Below are positions 34,578-42,027 of a DNA stretch of 64,000 bases, one piece after another (position 1 is the stretch's first letter; every line of letters starts with the position of its first letter). Below the pieces are notes generated by a model. It did no database searches, was not told where the DNA came from, and saw only the letters and a program-made list of their open reading frames with translations. The DNA is from Algibacter lectus. Lineage in GTDB: Bacteria > Bacteroidota > Bacteroidia > Flavobacteriales > Flavobacteriaceae. The stretch covers positions 434,001 through 498,000 of the forward strand of contig NZ_FOLN01000002.1 in NCBI RefSeq assembly GCF_900112395.1. Reading direction: 5' to 3'. The position numbers and the translations under genes were made by a program.

Positions 34578-35318
34578 ATGTTACAAACCGAAAACATAAC
34601 CTTGTTTCTAATTATTTTACCCATTGTATCCTTTTTATACTCTAGTGTTGGACATGGAGGTGCAAGTGGCTATTTAGCCCTTATGGCTTTGTTTTCGTTT
34701 GCTCCAGAAACAATGAAACCCACGGCCCTATTGCTTAATTTATTTGTGGCAGGAATTTCATTTTACTATTATTTTAAAGCAGGATTTTTTAATAAAAAAC
34801 TATTTCTAGCCTTTGCAATAACCTCTATTCCATTTGCTTTTTTTGGCGGTACTATTGAAATCGACGCTTCTATCTATAAAAAAATATTGGCCGTTTTACT
34901 CATTTTTGCCATATTAAAAATGCTTAATGTTTTTGGAAAAGAAAGTGACAATATAAAAGAAGTAAAACTTTGGCAGGGCCTCTTTTTCGGAAGTATAATT
35001 GGTTTTTTCTCCGGGCTCATTGGTATTGGCGGAGGCATTATTTTAAGTCCGGTAATTTTACTATTTCATTGGGGTAAAATGAAGGAAGCCGCAGCCGTTT
35101 CTGCACTATTTATTTGGGTAAATTCAGCATCAGGATTGGTTGGTCAACTATATAGTGGTGTAACACTTCAAAAGGAATCCTTTTTATTAGTAGGTATTGC
35201 TTTAATTGGTGGTGTTTTAGGTGGTTATTTTGGAAGTAAAAAAATAAACAACATGCAACTGCGCTATATTTTAGCCTTTGTATTAATTATTGCCTGCGGC
35301 AAATTATTTTTCACTTAA
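34578..35318 (+). CDS. TSUP-family (TauE/SafE) membrane transporter
   Basis: 246 residues with eight or so hydrophobic helices. It shows the two family repeats: SSVGHGGASGYLALMALFSF in the first half and GFFSGLIGIGGGIILSPVILLFHWG in the second. TSUP proteins export or import small organosulfur or inorganic anions such as sulfite. Inside a Moco operon an oxyanion (molybdate or sulfite/sulfate) is a reasonable but unproven substrate. The next gene begins 2 bp after its stop. Confidence 0.85.
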   Translation: MLQTENITLFLIILPIVSFLYSSVGHGGASGYLALMALFSFAPETMKPTALLLNLFVAGISFYYYFKAGFFNKKLFLAFAITSIPFAFFGGTIEIDASIYKKILAVLLIFAILKMLNVFGKESDNIKEVKLWQGLFFGSIIGFFSGLIGIGGGIILSPVILLFHWGKMKEAAAVSALFIWVNSASGLVGQLYSGVTLQKESFLLVGIALIGGVLGGYFGSKKINNMQLRYILAFVLIIACGKLFFT

Positions 35319-35320
35319 AT

Positions 35321-36124
35321 ATGATAGATAAAACGAACATAACGGGTATTATTCTTGCAGGCGGAAAAAGCACTAGAATGGGTACTGATAAAGGCTTTTT
35401 AATGCTGAATGGCAAATCGTTTATGCAACATAGCATCGATGCTTTAAAGCCGGTAGCTTCAAAACTTATAATAGTATCAAATAATACAGATTATGATGTT
35501 TTTGGCTTAAACCGTGTTAATGATTCTATTGAAAATGCAGGACCTTTAGCTGGGATTTATTCTGGTTTAAAAGAATCTAGAACAGATTATAATTTGGTGT
35601 TAAGTTGCGATATTCCTTTGATAAATTCGGATGTTTTAAGACAGTTAATTTCGGCTGTTGAGAACACTTCCGAAGTTATTCAAATAGAAAGTAATAATCG
35701 AAAAATGCCACTGATTGCACTTTATAGTAAATCTTGCAAAACTAAATTTGAGAGGCTATTAAACTCGGGTGAACGAAAATTACAATTTGCAGTAAACCAA
35801 TGTAGCGTTAAGAGTATTTCTCTAAATAAAAATGAAGCCAAGTTTACAACAAATGTGAATACTAAAGATGAATTAAAACAGCTAAAACGCATGCAGATAC
35901 ATATAAAATATTTTGGGAAAATTTCTGAAATCACAGAGATTACAGAAGAGCAAATTGAGTTTTCAGGAGGTGATGTTTCGGCACTTTTAAAGTTTCTTTA
36001 TTCCAAATACAAAAATTTAGAATCTAACGATTTTAAAGTCGCTCAAAATCAAGAATTAGTTTCGGAAAACGCTAAGCTTACTGGACAAGACATTGCATTA
36101 TTACCACCTTTTGCCGGCGGGTAA
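35321..36124 (+). CDS. MobA-MoaD fusion: Moco guanylyltransferase plus molybdopterin synthase small subunit
   Basis: 267 residues. Residues 1-190 are MobA, with the GTP-binding ILAGGKSTRMGTDKGFLML, NAGPLAGIYSGL and the metal-binding SCDIPLI. From Met191 (QIHIKYFGKISEIT) to the end is a complete MoaD ubiquitin-like fold ending LLPPFAGG, the Gly-Gly tail that is thiocarboxylated by MoeB. There is no stop between them. A separate MoaD could also start at the internal ATG (35891). No other moaD gene is in the operon, although moaE and moeB are. Confidence 0.88.
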   Translation: MIDKTNITGIILAGGKSTRMGTDKGFLMLNGKSFMQHSIDALKPVASKLIIVSNNTDYDVFGLNRVNDSIENAGPLAGIYSGLKESRTDYNLVLSCDIPLINSDVLRQLISAVENTSEVIQIESNNRKMPLIALYSKSCKTKFERLLNSGERKLQFAVNQCSVKSISLNKNEAKFTTNVNTKDELKQLKRMQIHIKYFGKISEITEITEEQIEFSGGDVSALLKFLYSKYKNLESNDFKVAQNQELVSENAKLTGQDIALLPPFAGG

Positions 36125-36173
36125 AATTTTCAATCTAATATAAAAAATTACATAATTATTGAATTAGTAAAAA

Positions 36174-37274
36174 ATGAATAACAGATACAACAGACATATT
36201 ATTTTATCGGAAATTGGTCAAAAAGGCCAAGATAAAATTTCTAATGCTAAAGTTTTAGTTATTGGCGCAGGTGGCTTGGGCTGCCCTATTTTACAGTACC
36301 TTGCCGCTGCAGGCATTGGCAACATTGGTGTTATAGATTTTGATGTTGTTGATATTTCAAACTTACAGCGTCAAATTTTATATGGTACCTCAACCTTAGG
36401 CAAAAATAAAGCCGAAGCAGCTAAAGCCCGTTTAGAAGATTTAAATAATGATATTTCTATTAAAGCGTATCCCGAAAAACTAACGCATAAAAATGCACTT
36501 AATTTATTTGAAGCCTACGATATTATTGTTGATGGTTCTGATAATTTTGAAACTCGATATCTAGTTAGCGATGCTTGTATTATAGCAAACAAACCCTTAG
36601 TTTTTGGAGCTATTTATAAATTTGAAGGTCAGGTTTCTGTATTTAATTACAAAAATGGCCCAAGTTATCGCTGTTTATTTCCTGAAGCTCCAGAAAAAGG
36701 GACTGTACCAAATTGTTCTGAAATTGGTGTATTGGGTGTGCTTCCAGGAATTATTGGTACCATGCAAGCGAATGAGGTTTTAAAAATAATTTTAGAACTT
36801 GGCAACACACTATCCGGAAAACTATTTTGCTATAATGCCTTAACATTAGAAAATACAACCTTAAAGATTAAACGGTCGGAAATTGCCATTAAATCTGTTC
36901 TTAAAGACAAAGAAAATTTTCATTTAAAAGCGATTAATTTGAATTGTGAAGTTGAAATTATCTCAATTTCAATTGAAAATGTTTTATCAGAAAAAAACAT
37001 TCAATTTATTGATGTTAGAGAAACTCATGAACAACCAAAAATTGATGATTTACCTGTTACGTATATTCCGTTAAGTCAGCTAGAAAATCAACTAGACCAA
37101 ATCGATATCACAAAAAAGAAGGCCATTTTCTGCCAATCAGGAATGCGAAGTAAACGCGCCGTAGACATATTACTAGAACATAACATATTAAACTGTTTTA
37201 GTATTGTTGAAGGTGCCGCCGAAATACAAAGTAAAATAAAAGAACATAATAACATGTTACTAAATGAAAGATAA
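36174..37274 (+). CDS. moeB: MoeB/ThiF-family adenylyltransferase with C-terminal rhodanese domain
   Basis: 366 residues. The N-terminal E1-like domain has VIGAGGLGCPILQYLAAAG (ATP loop), the RQILYGTSTLGKNKAEAA segment, DGSDNFETRYLVSDAC and PNCSEIGVLGVLPG. The C-terminal rhodanese domain (about 270-360) has the active loop FCQSGMRSKRA. It adenylylates the MoaD C-terminal glycine and probably delivers sulfur from the rhodanese cysteine. The usual paired CxxC zinc motif is reduced to single cysteines. Overlaps moaE by 11 bp. Confidence 0.9.
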   Translation: MNNRYNRHIILSEIGQKGQDKISNAKVLVIGAGGLGCPILQYLAAAGIGNIGVIDFDVVDISNLQRQILYGTSTLGKNKAEAAKARLEDLNNDISIKAYPEKLTHKNALNLFEAYDIIVDGSDNFETRYLVSDACIIANKPLVFGAIYKFEGQVSVFNYKNGPSYRCLFPEAPEKGTVPNCSEIGVLGVLPGIIGTMQANEVLKIILELGNTLSGKLFCYNALTLENTTLKIKRSEIAIKSVLKDKENFHLKAINLNCEVEIISISIENVLSEKNIQFIDVRETHEQPKIDDLPVTYIPLSQLENQLDQIDITKKKAIFCQSGMRSKRAVDILLEHNILNCFSIVEGAAEIQSKIKEHNNMLLNER

Positions 37275-37707
37275 AAAACCTAAAAGCGTATTTAAAGAAG
37301 GTCCAATAACATCAGACTTTATAGGGAATTCTATTTATAAACATCAAACAAAAACAAGTATTGGTGCTCATAACATTTTTTTAGGACAAGTTCGTGCCGA
37401 TGTTATCGATAATAAAACGGTAGCAGCTATCGAATATACGGCTTACGAAGATATGGCAAATAAAAAATTTCATGATATTCGAGAGGCTGCTTTTGATAAA
37501 TTCGACCTTACCTGCATGCACATTTACCATAGTTTAGGTACTGTAAAAGCAGGTGAAATATGCTTATTTGTATTTGTATCATCACCAAGACGTAAAGTGG
37601 TTTTTGAAGCTTTAGAATTTATAGTTGAAGCGATTAAGGCTGATGTTCCTGTTTTTGGAAAAGAGATTTTTGAAGATGAAACACATCAATGGAAAATAAA
37701 TAGTTAA
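37264..37707 (+). CDS. moaE: Molybdopterin synthase catalytic subunit
   Basis: 147 residues. The MoaE fold is evident from GAHNIFLGQVRADVIDNKTVAAIEYTAYEDMANKK, then IYHSLGTVKAGEICLFVFVSSPRRKVVFEALEFIVEAIKADVPVFGKEIF. The catalytic lysines lie in the last two segments. It works with the MoaD domain of the MobA-MoaD fusion. The start overlaps the 3' end of moeB, indicating coupled translation. Confidence 0.94.
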   Translation: MKDKKPKSVFKEGPITSDFIGNSIYKHQTKTSIGAHNIFLGQVRADVIDNKTVAAIEYTAYEDMANKKFHDIREAAFDKFDLTCMHIYHSLGTVKAGEICLFVFVSSPRRKVVFEALEFIVEAIKADVPVFGKEIFEDETHQWKINS

Positions 37708-37733
37708 ACAAATCAACGATTAAACATTAGAAA

Positions 37734-38645
37734 ATGGTCGACATCACCCATAAAAGCACAACTTTACGCACTGCAACCGCTCAAGCTGTGGTAAAAGTAA
37801 GTAAACCCGAAACTATAGAAGCTATTAAAAACGATACAGTGCCTAAAGGGCATGTTTTTGCGATGAGCAAAGCTGCAGGGCTTTTGGGAGTAAAACGAAC
37901 GCCAGATATTTTACCCGATTGCCACCCTCTACCTATTGAATTTACCGGTGTGGAATACGATATTAACGGATTGGAAATCACCGTGCTTTTTACAGTAAAA
38001 ACCATTTACAAAACAGGTGTTGAAGTTGAAGCCATGCACGGAGCAAGTGTTGTGGCCTTAAATATGTACGACATGCTGAAACCGATTGATAAAGGCATCG
38101 AGATTCACGCAATTAAGTTATTAGAGAAAAAAGGTGGGAAATCGGATTTTAGAGATCGTTTTAGAAAAGATTTAAAAGCAGCAGTAGTTGTTTGTTCCGA
38201 TACTATTTCCGCTGGACATAAAGAAGATAAAGCTGGGAAAGCTATTATTGAAAAATTAGAATCTTGCGATGTGAAAATTTCAGAATATGTTATTATTCCA
38301 GATGAAATTGAAGATATTCAAGCTAAAGCCAAACAATATGAGGCCGAAGGTATCGATATGGTTATTTATACAGGAGGCACAGGACTTTCTGGGCGCGATG
38401 TAACACCAGAAGCTTTAATTCCGTTGTTAGATAGACGTATTCCTGGAATTGAAGAAGCTATTAGAAATTACGGACAAGACCGTACACCGTTTTCTATGTT
38501 ATCACGCAGCGTTGCTGGTACTATAAAAGACACATTAATTTTAGCTTTACCTGGTTCAACAAATGGTGCTAAAGAATCTATGGATGCTATTTTTCCTGCT
38601 GTTTTACATAGTTTCAGGATTTTGAAAGGCGCTAGACACGATTAG
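37734..38645 (+). CDS. moaCB: Bifunctional MoaC-MoaB (cyclic pyranopterin monophosphate synthase / molybdopterin adenylyltransferase)
   Basis: 303 residues, a fusion known in Bacteroidetes. Residues 1-145 are MoaC (KGHVFAMSKAAGLLGVKRTPDILPDCHPLP, VEVEAMHGASVVALNMYDMLK), which forms cPMP after MoaA. Residues about 155-303 are MoaB/MogA-like (VVVCSDTISAGHKEDKAG, YTGGTGLSGRDVTPEAL, LALPGSTNGAKESMDAI), which activates molybdopterin by adenylylation. The gene starts 26 bp after moaE. Confidence 0.94.
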   Translation: MVDITHKSTTLRTATAQAVVKVSKPETIEAIKNDTVPKGHVFAMSKAAGLLGVKRTPDILPDCHPLPIEFTGVEYDINGLEITVLFTVKTIYKTGVEVEAMHGASVVALNMYDMLKPIDKGIEIHAIKLLEKKGGKSDFRDRFRKDLKAAVVVCSDTISAGHKEDKAGKAIIEKLESCDVKISEYVIIPDEIEDIQAKAKQYEAEGIDMVIYTGGTGLSGRDVTPEALIPLLDRRIPGIEEAIRNYGQDRTPFSMLSRSVAGTIKDTLILALPGSTNGAKESMDAIFPAVLHSFRILKGARHD

Positions 38646-38708
38646 TTTTTAAAAGATTACTTCTGGTTTTTTAAACCTGAAAATATAGAATAAATTAAAA
38701 TAATAGTA

Positions 38709-39716
38709 ATGAAGAACGAAATTCCCGTATTACAAGATTTACACGGCAGAGATCACGCATATTTACGAATTTCGTTAATAGAACGCTGTAATTTACGTTG
38801 CTCCTATTGCATGCCTGCAGAAGGTGTTCCGCTTTCGCCTAAAAGCCACTTAATGACTTACGAGGAAATTTACGATATAGCAAAAATCTTCGTAAAACAT
38901 GGCGTTACTAAAATTAGACTAACCGGCGGTGAACCTTTAATTAGAAAGGATATCCCTGTAATTCTAGAACAACTATCATCACTTCCTGTAGAATTATCAA
39001 TTACCTCTAATGCGGTAATTATAGATAAGTATATTGATATTCTAAAAAAGAATGGAGTTAATAATATTAACGTAAGTTTAGATTCTTTAAATGCCGAAAA
39101 GTTTAAGCACATTACAAGGCGAGATCAATTCACAAAAGTTTATAACAACATTTTACTTTTAGTAAAAGAAGGTTTTAATGTGAAGCTTAATGCGGTATTG
39201 ATGAAAGATTTTAATGAAGATGAAATTATCGATTTTATCCATTTCACTAAAGATTTACCCATTGCAGTTCGGTTTATAGAGTTTATGCCTTTTGATGGCA
39301 ATAAATGGGATATGAGTAAAATGGTATCTTATGCCGATGTTATGCTATTGGTTAACGCCGCTTTCCCTGAAAAAGATATTGATAGACTAACCGATGCTCC
39401 AAATGACACTTCTAAAAACTATAAAATAAAAGGCTACCAAGGTAGTTTTGCTATTATTAGTTCTGTTACTAATCCGTTTTGCGATTCTTGCAATAGATTG
39501 CGTTTAACAGCAAACGGACAACTAAAAAACTGCTTGTTTTCATCGGGAGAATCGGATCTACTAACAACTTTGAGAGCAGGAAATTCTATTGAGCCAATTA
39601 TCCAAAAAGCAGTACAAGCTAAATTTAAAGTGCGAGGCGGTATGGATACTTTAAAAAAATTACAAGAACCCAAACTACACAATAACAATAGGAGCATGAT
39701 AACTATTGGTGGTTAA
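38709..39716 (+). CDS. moaA: GTP 3',8-cyclase (radical SAM)
   Basis: 335 residues, standard length. The N-terminal radical SAM cluster is CNLRCSYC in LIERCNLRCSYCMPAEG. Downstream are RLTGGEPLIRKD and SLDSLNAEKF. The second iron-sulfur site is in NPFCDSCNRLRLTANGQLKNCLF. The essential C-terminal Gly-Gly is present (SMITIGG). It catalyses the first step of Moco synthesis from GTP. Last gene of the operon, followed by a strong terminator. Confidence 0.96.
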   Translation: MKNEIPVLQDLHGRDHAYLRISLIERCNLRCSYCMPAEGVPLSPKSHLMTYEEIYDIAKIFVKHGVTKIRLTGGEPLIRKDIPVILEQLSSLPVELSITSNAVIIDKYIDILKKNGVNNINVSLDSLNAEKFKHITRRDQFTKVYNNILLLVKEGFNVKLNAVLMKDFNEDEIIDFIHFTKDLPIAVRFIEFMPFDGNKWDMSKMVSYADVMLLVNAAFPEKDIDRLTDAPNDTSKNYKIKGYQGSFAIISSVTNPFCDSCNRLRLTANGQLKNCLFSSGESDLLTTLRAGNSIEPIIQKAVQAKFKVRGGMDTLKKLQEPKLHNNNRSMITIGG

Positions 39717-39746
39717 CCGCATTGTAAAGAATTTTATAAAAATAAA

Positions 39747-39786
39747 AAACGCTAAAATCTGGGGAAGATTTTAGCGTTTCGTTTTT
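39747..39786. terminator. Bidirectional terminator after moaA
   Basis: AAACGCTAAAATCT (39747-39760) pairs perfectly with AGATTTTAGCGTTT (39766-39779) across a GGGGA loop. A runs precede it and CGTTTTT follows. It separates moaA from the convergent GT2-like gene. Confidence 0.92.
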
Positions 39787-39821
39787 AAAACAACATAAGT
39801 AGGAACTGTTTTTTATTTAAA

Positions 39822-40241
39822 TTATATTTTGAAAAACACAGGTTTCATTTTGTTTGTGCTTTCTACTTTATCTGCTCGAAAATTAATCATTGTTTTTACA
39901 AAATTTTCTATCTCATTCATTAAATAAAACAAATCTTCAGATACTTTTAAATCTGATGTGGTAGAATATCCAAAATATTTTAATTTATTCTGATTAAAAA
40001 AATATCTGGCACCCGCTTTAATAGCAAAGTTTATTCCTTTATCTTGTTTTATATCTATTAGTGTACAGTTTAAGCCAGATGTGTCTATCAACATTTCTAA
40101 CTTATCCAGTGTATCATCTCTACTGCCATTATTTATAAGGCACAATTTAACTTCACTTCTAAAATTAAATAAACTGTCAAATAATCCTCTTTCTATCTCT
40201 AAAGCATTATTATTAAATACTATTATTACTCCAATCTTCAT
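39822..40241 (-). CDS. Truncated GT2-like (GT-A fold N-terminal half) protein
   Basis: 139 residues. It begins like a family 2 glycosyltransferase (KIGVIIVFNNNALEIERGLFDSL, LCLINNGSRDDTLDKLEMLI, KGINFAIKAGARYF). At the position of the metal-binding DxD it reads GYSTTSDLKVSED, so only one Asp is kept. The protein ends about 35 residues later, without the acceptor-binding half. It is 9 bp downstream of the receiver-GT2 gene and looks like a duplicated, degenerated copy of that GT domain. It may be a non-catalytic partner. Confidence 0.65.
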   Translation of the reverse strand: MKIGVIIVFNNNALEIERGLFDSLFNFRSEVKLCLINNGSRDDTLDKLEMLIDTSGLNCTLIDIKQDKGINFAIKAGARYFFNQNKLKYFGYSTTSDLKVSEDLFYLMNEIENFVKTMINFRADKVESTNKMKPVFFKI

Positions 40242-40250
40242 GACAACTAT

Positions 40251-41435
40251 TTAGGCCTTCACTCGAGAAGCCTTAACTGTTTTATCATTAGATTTCTTTC
40301 CTCTATATACCCAAGCAATTTGAGCTAGCTGTCCCACGATTTTCACAGAATCTTTCATGGATAGCTTAGATCCATCAGCATGAATCCATCTTTTTAATGG
40401 CTGCTCACAGATATAATTTTTTGCAGTTTCAGTACCAAAATGTAAAGTCATTCTTTTAAAAATTTCAACATCAAAAATCCATTGAGTAACAAATTTTTCT
40501 CTAAAAGAAAGCTCTATAACATCCTTACTAAAAATTTTAGCACCACATTGCGTGTCTTTGAAGTCCATTCCCAGTATTTTTCTGATAATGAAATTAATAG
40601 TCATACTAATAATTTTTCTTGCAGACTCCTTAGTAATGTTTGCCCCCATTCTACTAATTCTAGAACCACTAACAATTTTAAAATCTGTAGTTTCAATAGT
40701 TTTTACTAAATCGTCAAAATCTCTTAAATCTGTAGATAAATCGGCATCTAGAAAGCCTATATAATCTAAATCATCACGCTTAGCCATGTGCAACATTCCT
40801 AACCTAACGGCTTCGGCTTTACCTCCATTTTTTTCGCAATCGTAAACTGTAATAAAATCTTCTCTACCTTTTCTTAAATCGTTTAAAACACGTAAGGTAT
40901 CATCTTTACTACCATCGTTTACAAAACACAAATGGTATCCTGTATTTGTGCTTATATAATCGGTAAATTCTTTACTTAATAAGCGCTCCTCCTCATCATA
41001 ACAAGGTATAACCACACCAACACAACGGTGTTGTATTACACCATCTCCAGTAGTATCATTTGTACTTACAACATCTGACTGACCTATTAATCGTTTTACT
41101 CTTGCCGAAATTTCATTTAAGCTTAACGGCTTTTTCATGTAATCGTTAATACCTAAATCGAAGCCTTCAGTAATGACTTTATCTTCTGTATTACCGGATA
41201 GCACCATAATTGGTGTATCCCCATTTTTAGAGTTTCTTACATATTTTACAATATCTAAACCAGAAACTCCAGGCATATTAATATCAACAATTACTAAATC
41301 TGGATTAAAGGTATTGTAAACCGAAATTGCTTGATTAGCATCGGTTTCAATTACAACTTCGTATCCCAAATCGGTTAATCGCTTTTGGAGCGGTAGTAAA
41401 ACTAGCTGTTGGTCGTCTATGGCTAATATTTTCAT
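40251..41435 (-). CDS. Receiver domain fused to a GT2 polyprenyl-phosphate-sugar-synthase-like glycosyltransferase
   Basis: 394 residues. Residues 1-120 are a response-regulator receiver with acidic pocket D7/D8, phospho-acceptor D51 (VIVDINMP), Ser/Thr in VLSGNT and Lys in YMKKP. Residues 136-385 are a GT-A enzyme. It shows VVIPCYDEEERL, FVNDGSKDDT, NGGKAEAVRLGM, the DxD motif in GFLDADLS (230-232), DTQCGAKIF and QWIFDVEIFKRM. These are hallmarks of ALG5/DPM1-type dolichol- or undecaprenyl-phosphate sugar transferases. No membrane helix is evident. The fusion suggests phosphorylation controls the enzyme. Second gene after a stand-alone paralogous receiver. Confidence 0.88.
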   Translation of the reverse strand: MKILAIDDQQLVLLPLQKRLTDLGYEVVIETDANQAISVYNTFNPDLVIVDINMPGVSGLDIVKYVRNSKNGDTPIMVLSGNTEDKVITEGFDLGINDYMKKPLSLNEISARVKRLIGQSDVVSTNDTTGDGVIQHRCVGVVIPCYDEEERLLSKEFTDYISTNTGYHLCFVNDGSKDDTLRVLNDLRKGREDFITVYDCEKNGGKAEAVRLGMLHMAKRDDLDYIGFLDADLSTDLRDFDDLVKTIETTDFKIVSGSRISRMGANITKESARKIISMTINFIIRKILGMDFKDTQCGAKIFSKDVIELSFREKFVTQWIFDVEIFKRMTLHFGTETAKNYICEQPLKRWIHADGSKLSMKDSVKIVGQLAQIAWVYRGKKSNDKTVKASRVKA

Positions 41436-41472
41436 AACAAAATTTTTAAAATTCGTAGGTTAAATGAATTGG

Positions 41473-41844
41473 TTAATGGGTTCTAAAATAAATATTTATA
41501 CGTTTAATGCGATCACAGATCTCATTTAAGCTTATTGGTTTCTTTAAATAATCATTAATTCCAAATCTAAATCCTTCTGAAATAACTTCGGCACTTGTAT
41601 TTCCTGAAAGTACTATTATTGGTATTGACGAATTTTTAATGTCTCTAATATACCTGATAAATTCCAAACCTGAAAATTTTGGCATATTAATATCTACAAT
41701 TAAAAGGTTGGGTTTGAAGCTATCAAAAATTTCAAAACCTTTTTTAGGGTCTGTTGAGGTGCAGACTTTGTATCCTAATTGTTCTAATTTTTTCCTTAGC
41801 GGTAACAACACTAACTGGTCGTCGTCTATGGCTAATATTTTCAT
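41473..41844 (-). CDS. Stand-alone receiver-domain response regulator
   Basis: 123 residues, a single CheY-like receiver: MKILAIDDDQLVLLPLRKKL, phospho-acceptor D51 in LLIVDINMP, VLSGNT and YLKKPISLNEI. It is strikingly similar to the receiver of the next gene (same DINMP, SGNT and KKPxSLNEI blocks), so one arose by duplication. No output domain. Its promoter has a perfect -7 (TATTTTTG, 41874-41881) and, 50 bp further upstream, the tandem LytTR-type motif. Confidence 0.88.
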   Translation of the reverse strand: MKILAIDDDQLVLLPLRKKLEQLGYKVCTSTDPKKGFEIFDSFKPNLLIVDINMPKFSGLEFIRYIRDIKNSSIPIIVLSGNTSAEVISEGFRFGINDYLKKPISLNEICDRIKRINIYFRTH

Positions 41845-41930
41845 TTTTTTTAATGTTTCAGTGGATTATACTTCAAAAATACATCTGAATTCCATGTTAA
41901 AATTTATATTTAGATTAACCTTAGCTTAAC

Positions 41931-41964
41931 TGTCGATGAGTTGCAGATTTCTGTAGATAAATAA
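41931..41964 (-). promoter_or_regulatory. Tandem LytTR-type motif upstream of the receiver/GT2 operon
   Basis: TGTCGATGAGTTG (41931-41943) and TGTAGATAAATAA (41952-41964) are direct repeats on a 21-bp period, written as plus strand. The -7 element TATTTTTG of the minus-strand receiver gene ends at 41881, 50 bp away. The site also lies about 65 bp upstream of the divergent GT-C gene and could serve both. Confidence 0.7.
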
Positions 41965-42027
41965 ATTATGTGCCTTTAGGAAATTATTTATCTTTACCAT
42001 GTAGCTCTTAGAGATTTAAACCACTTA

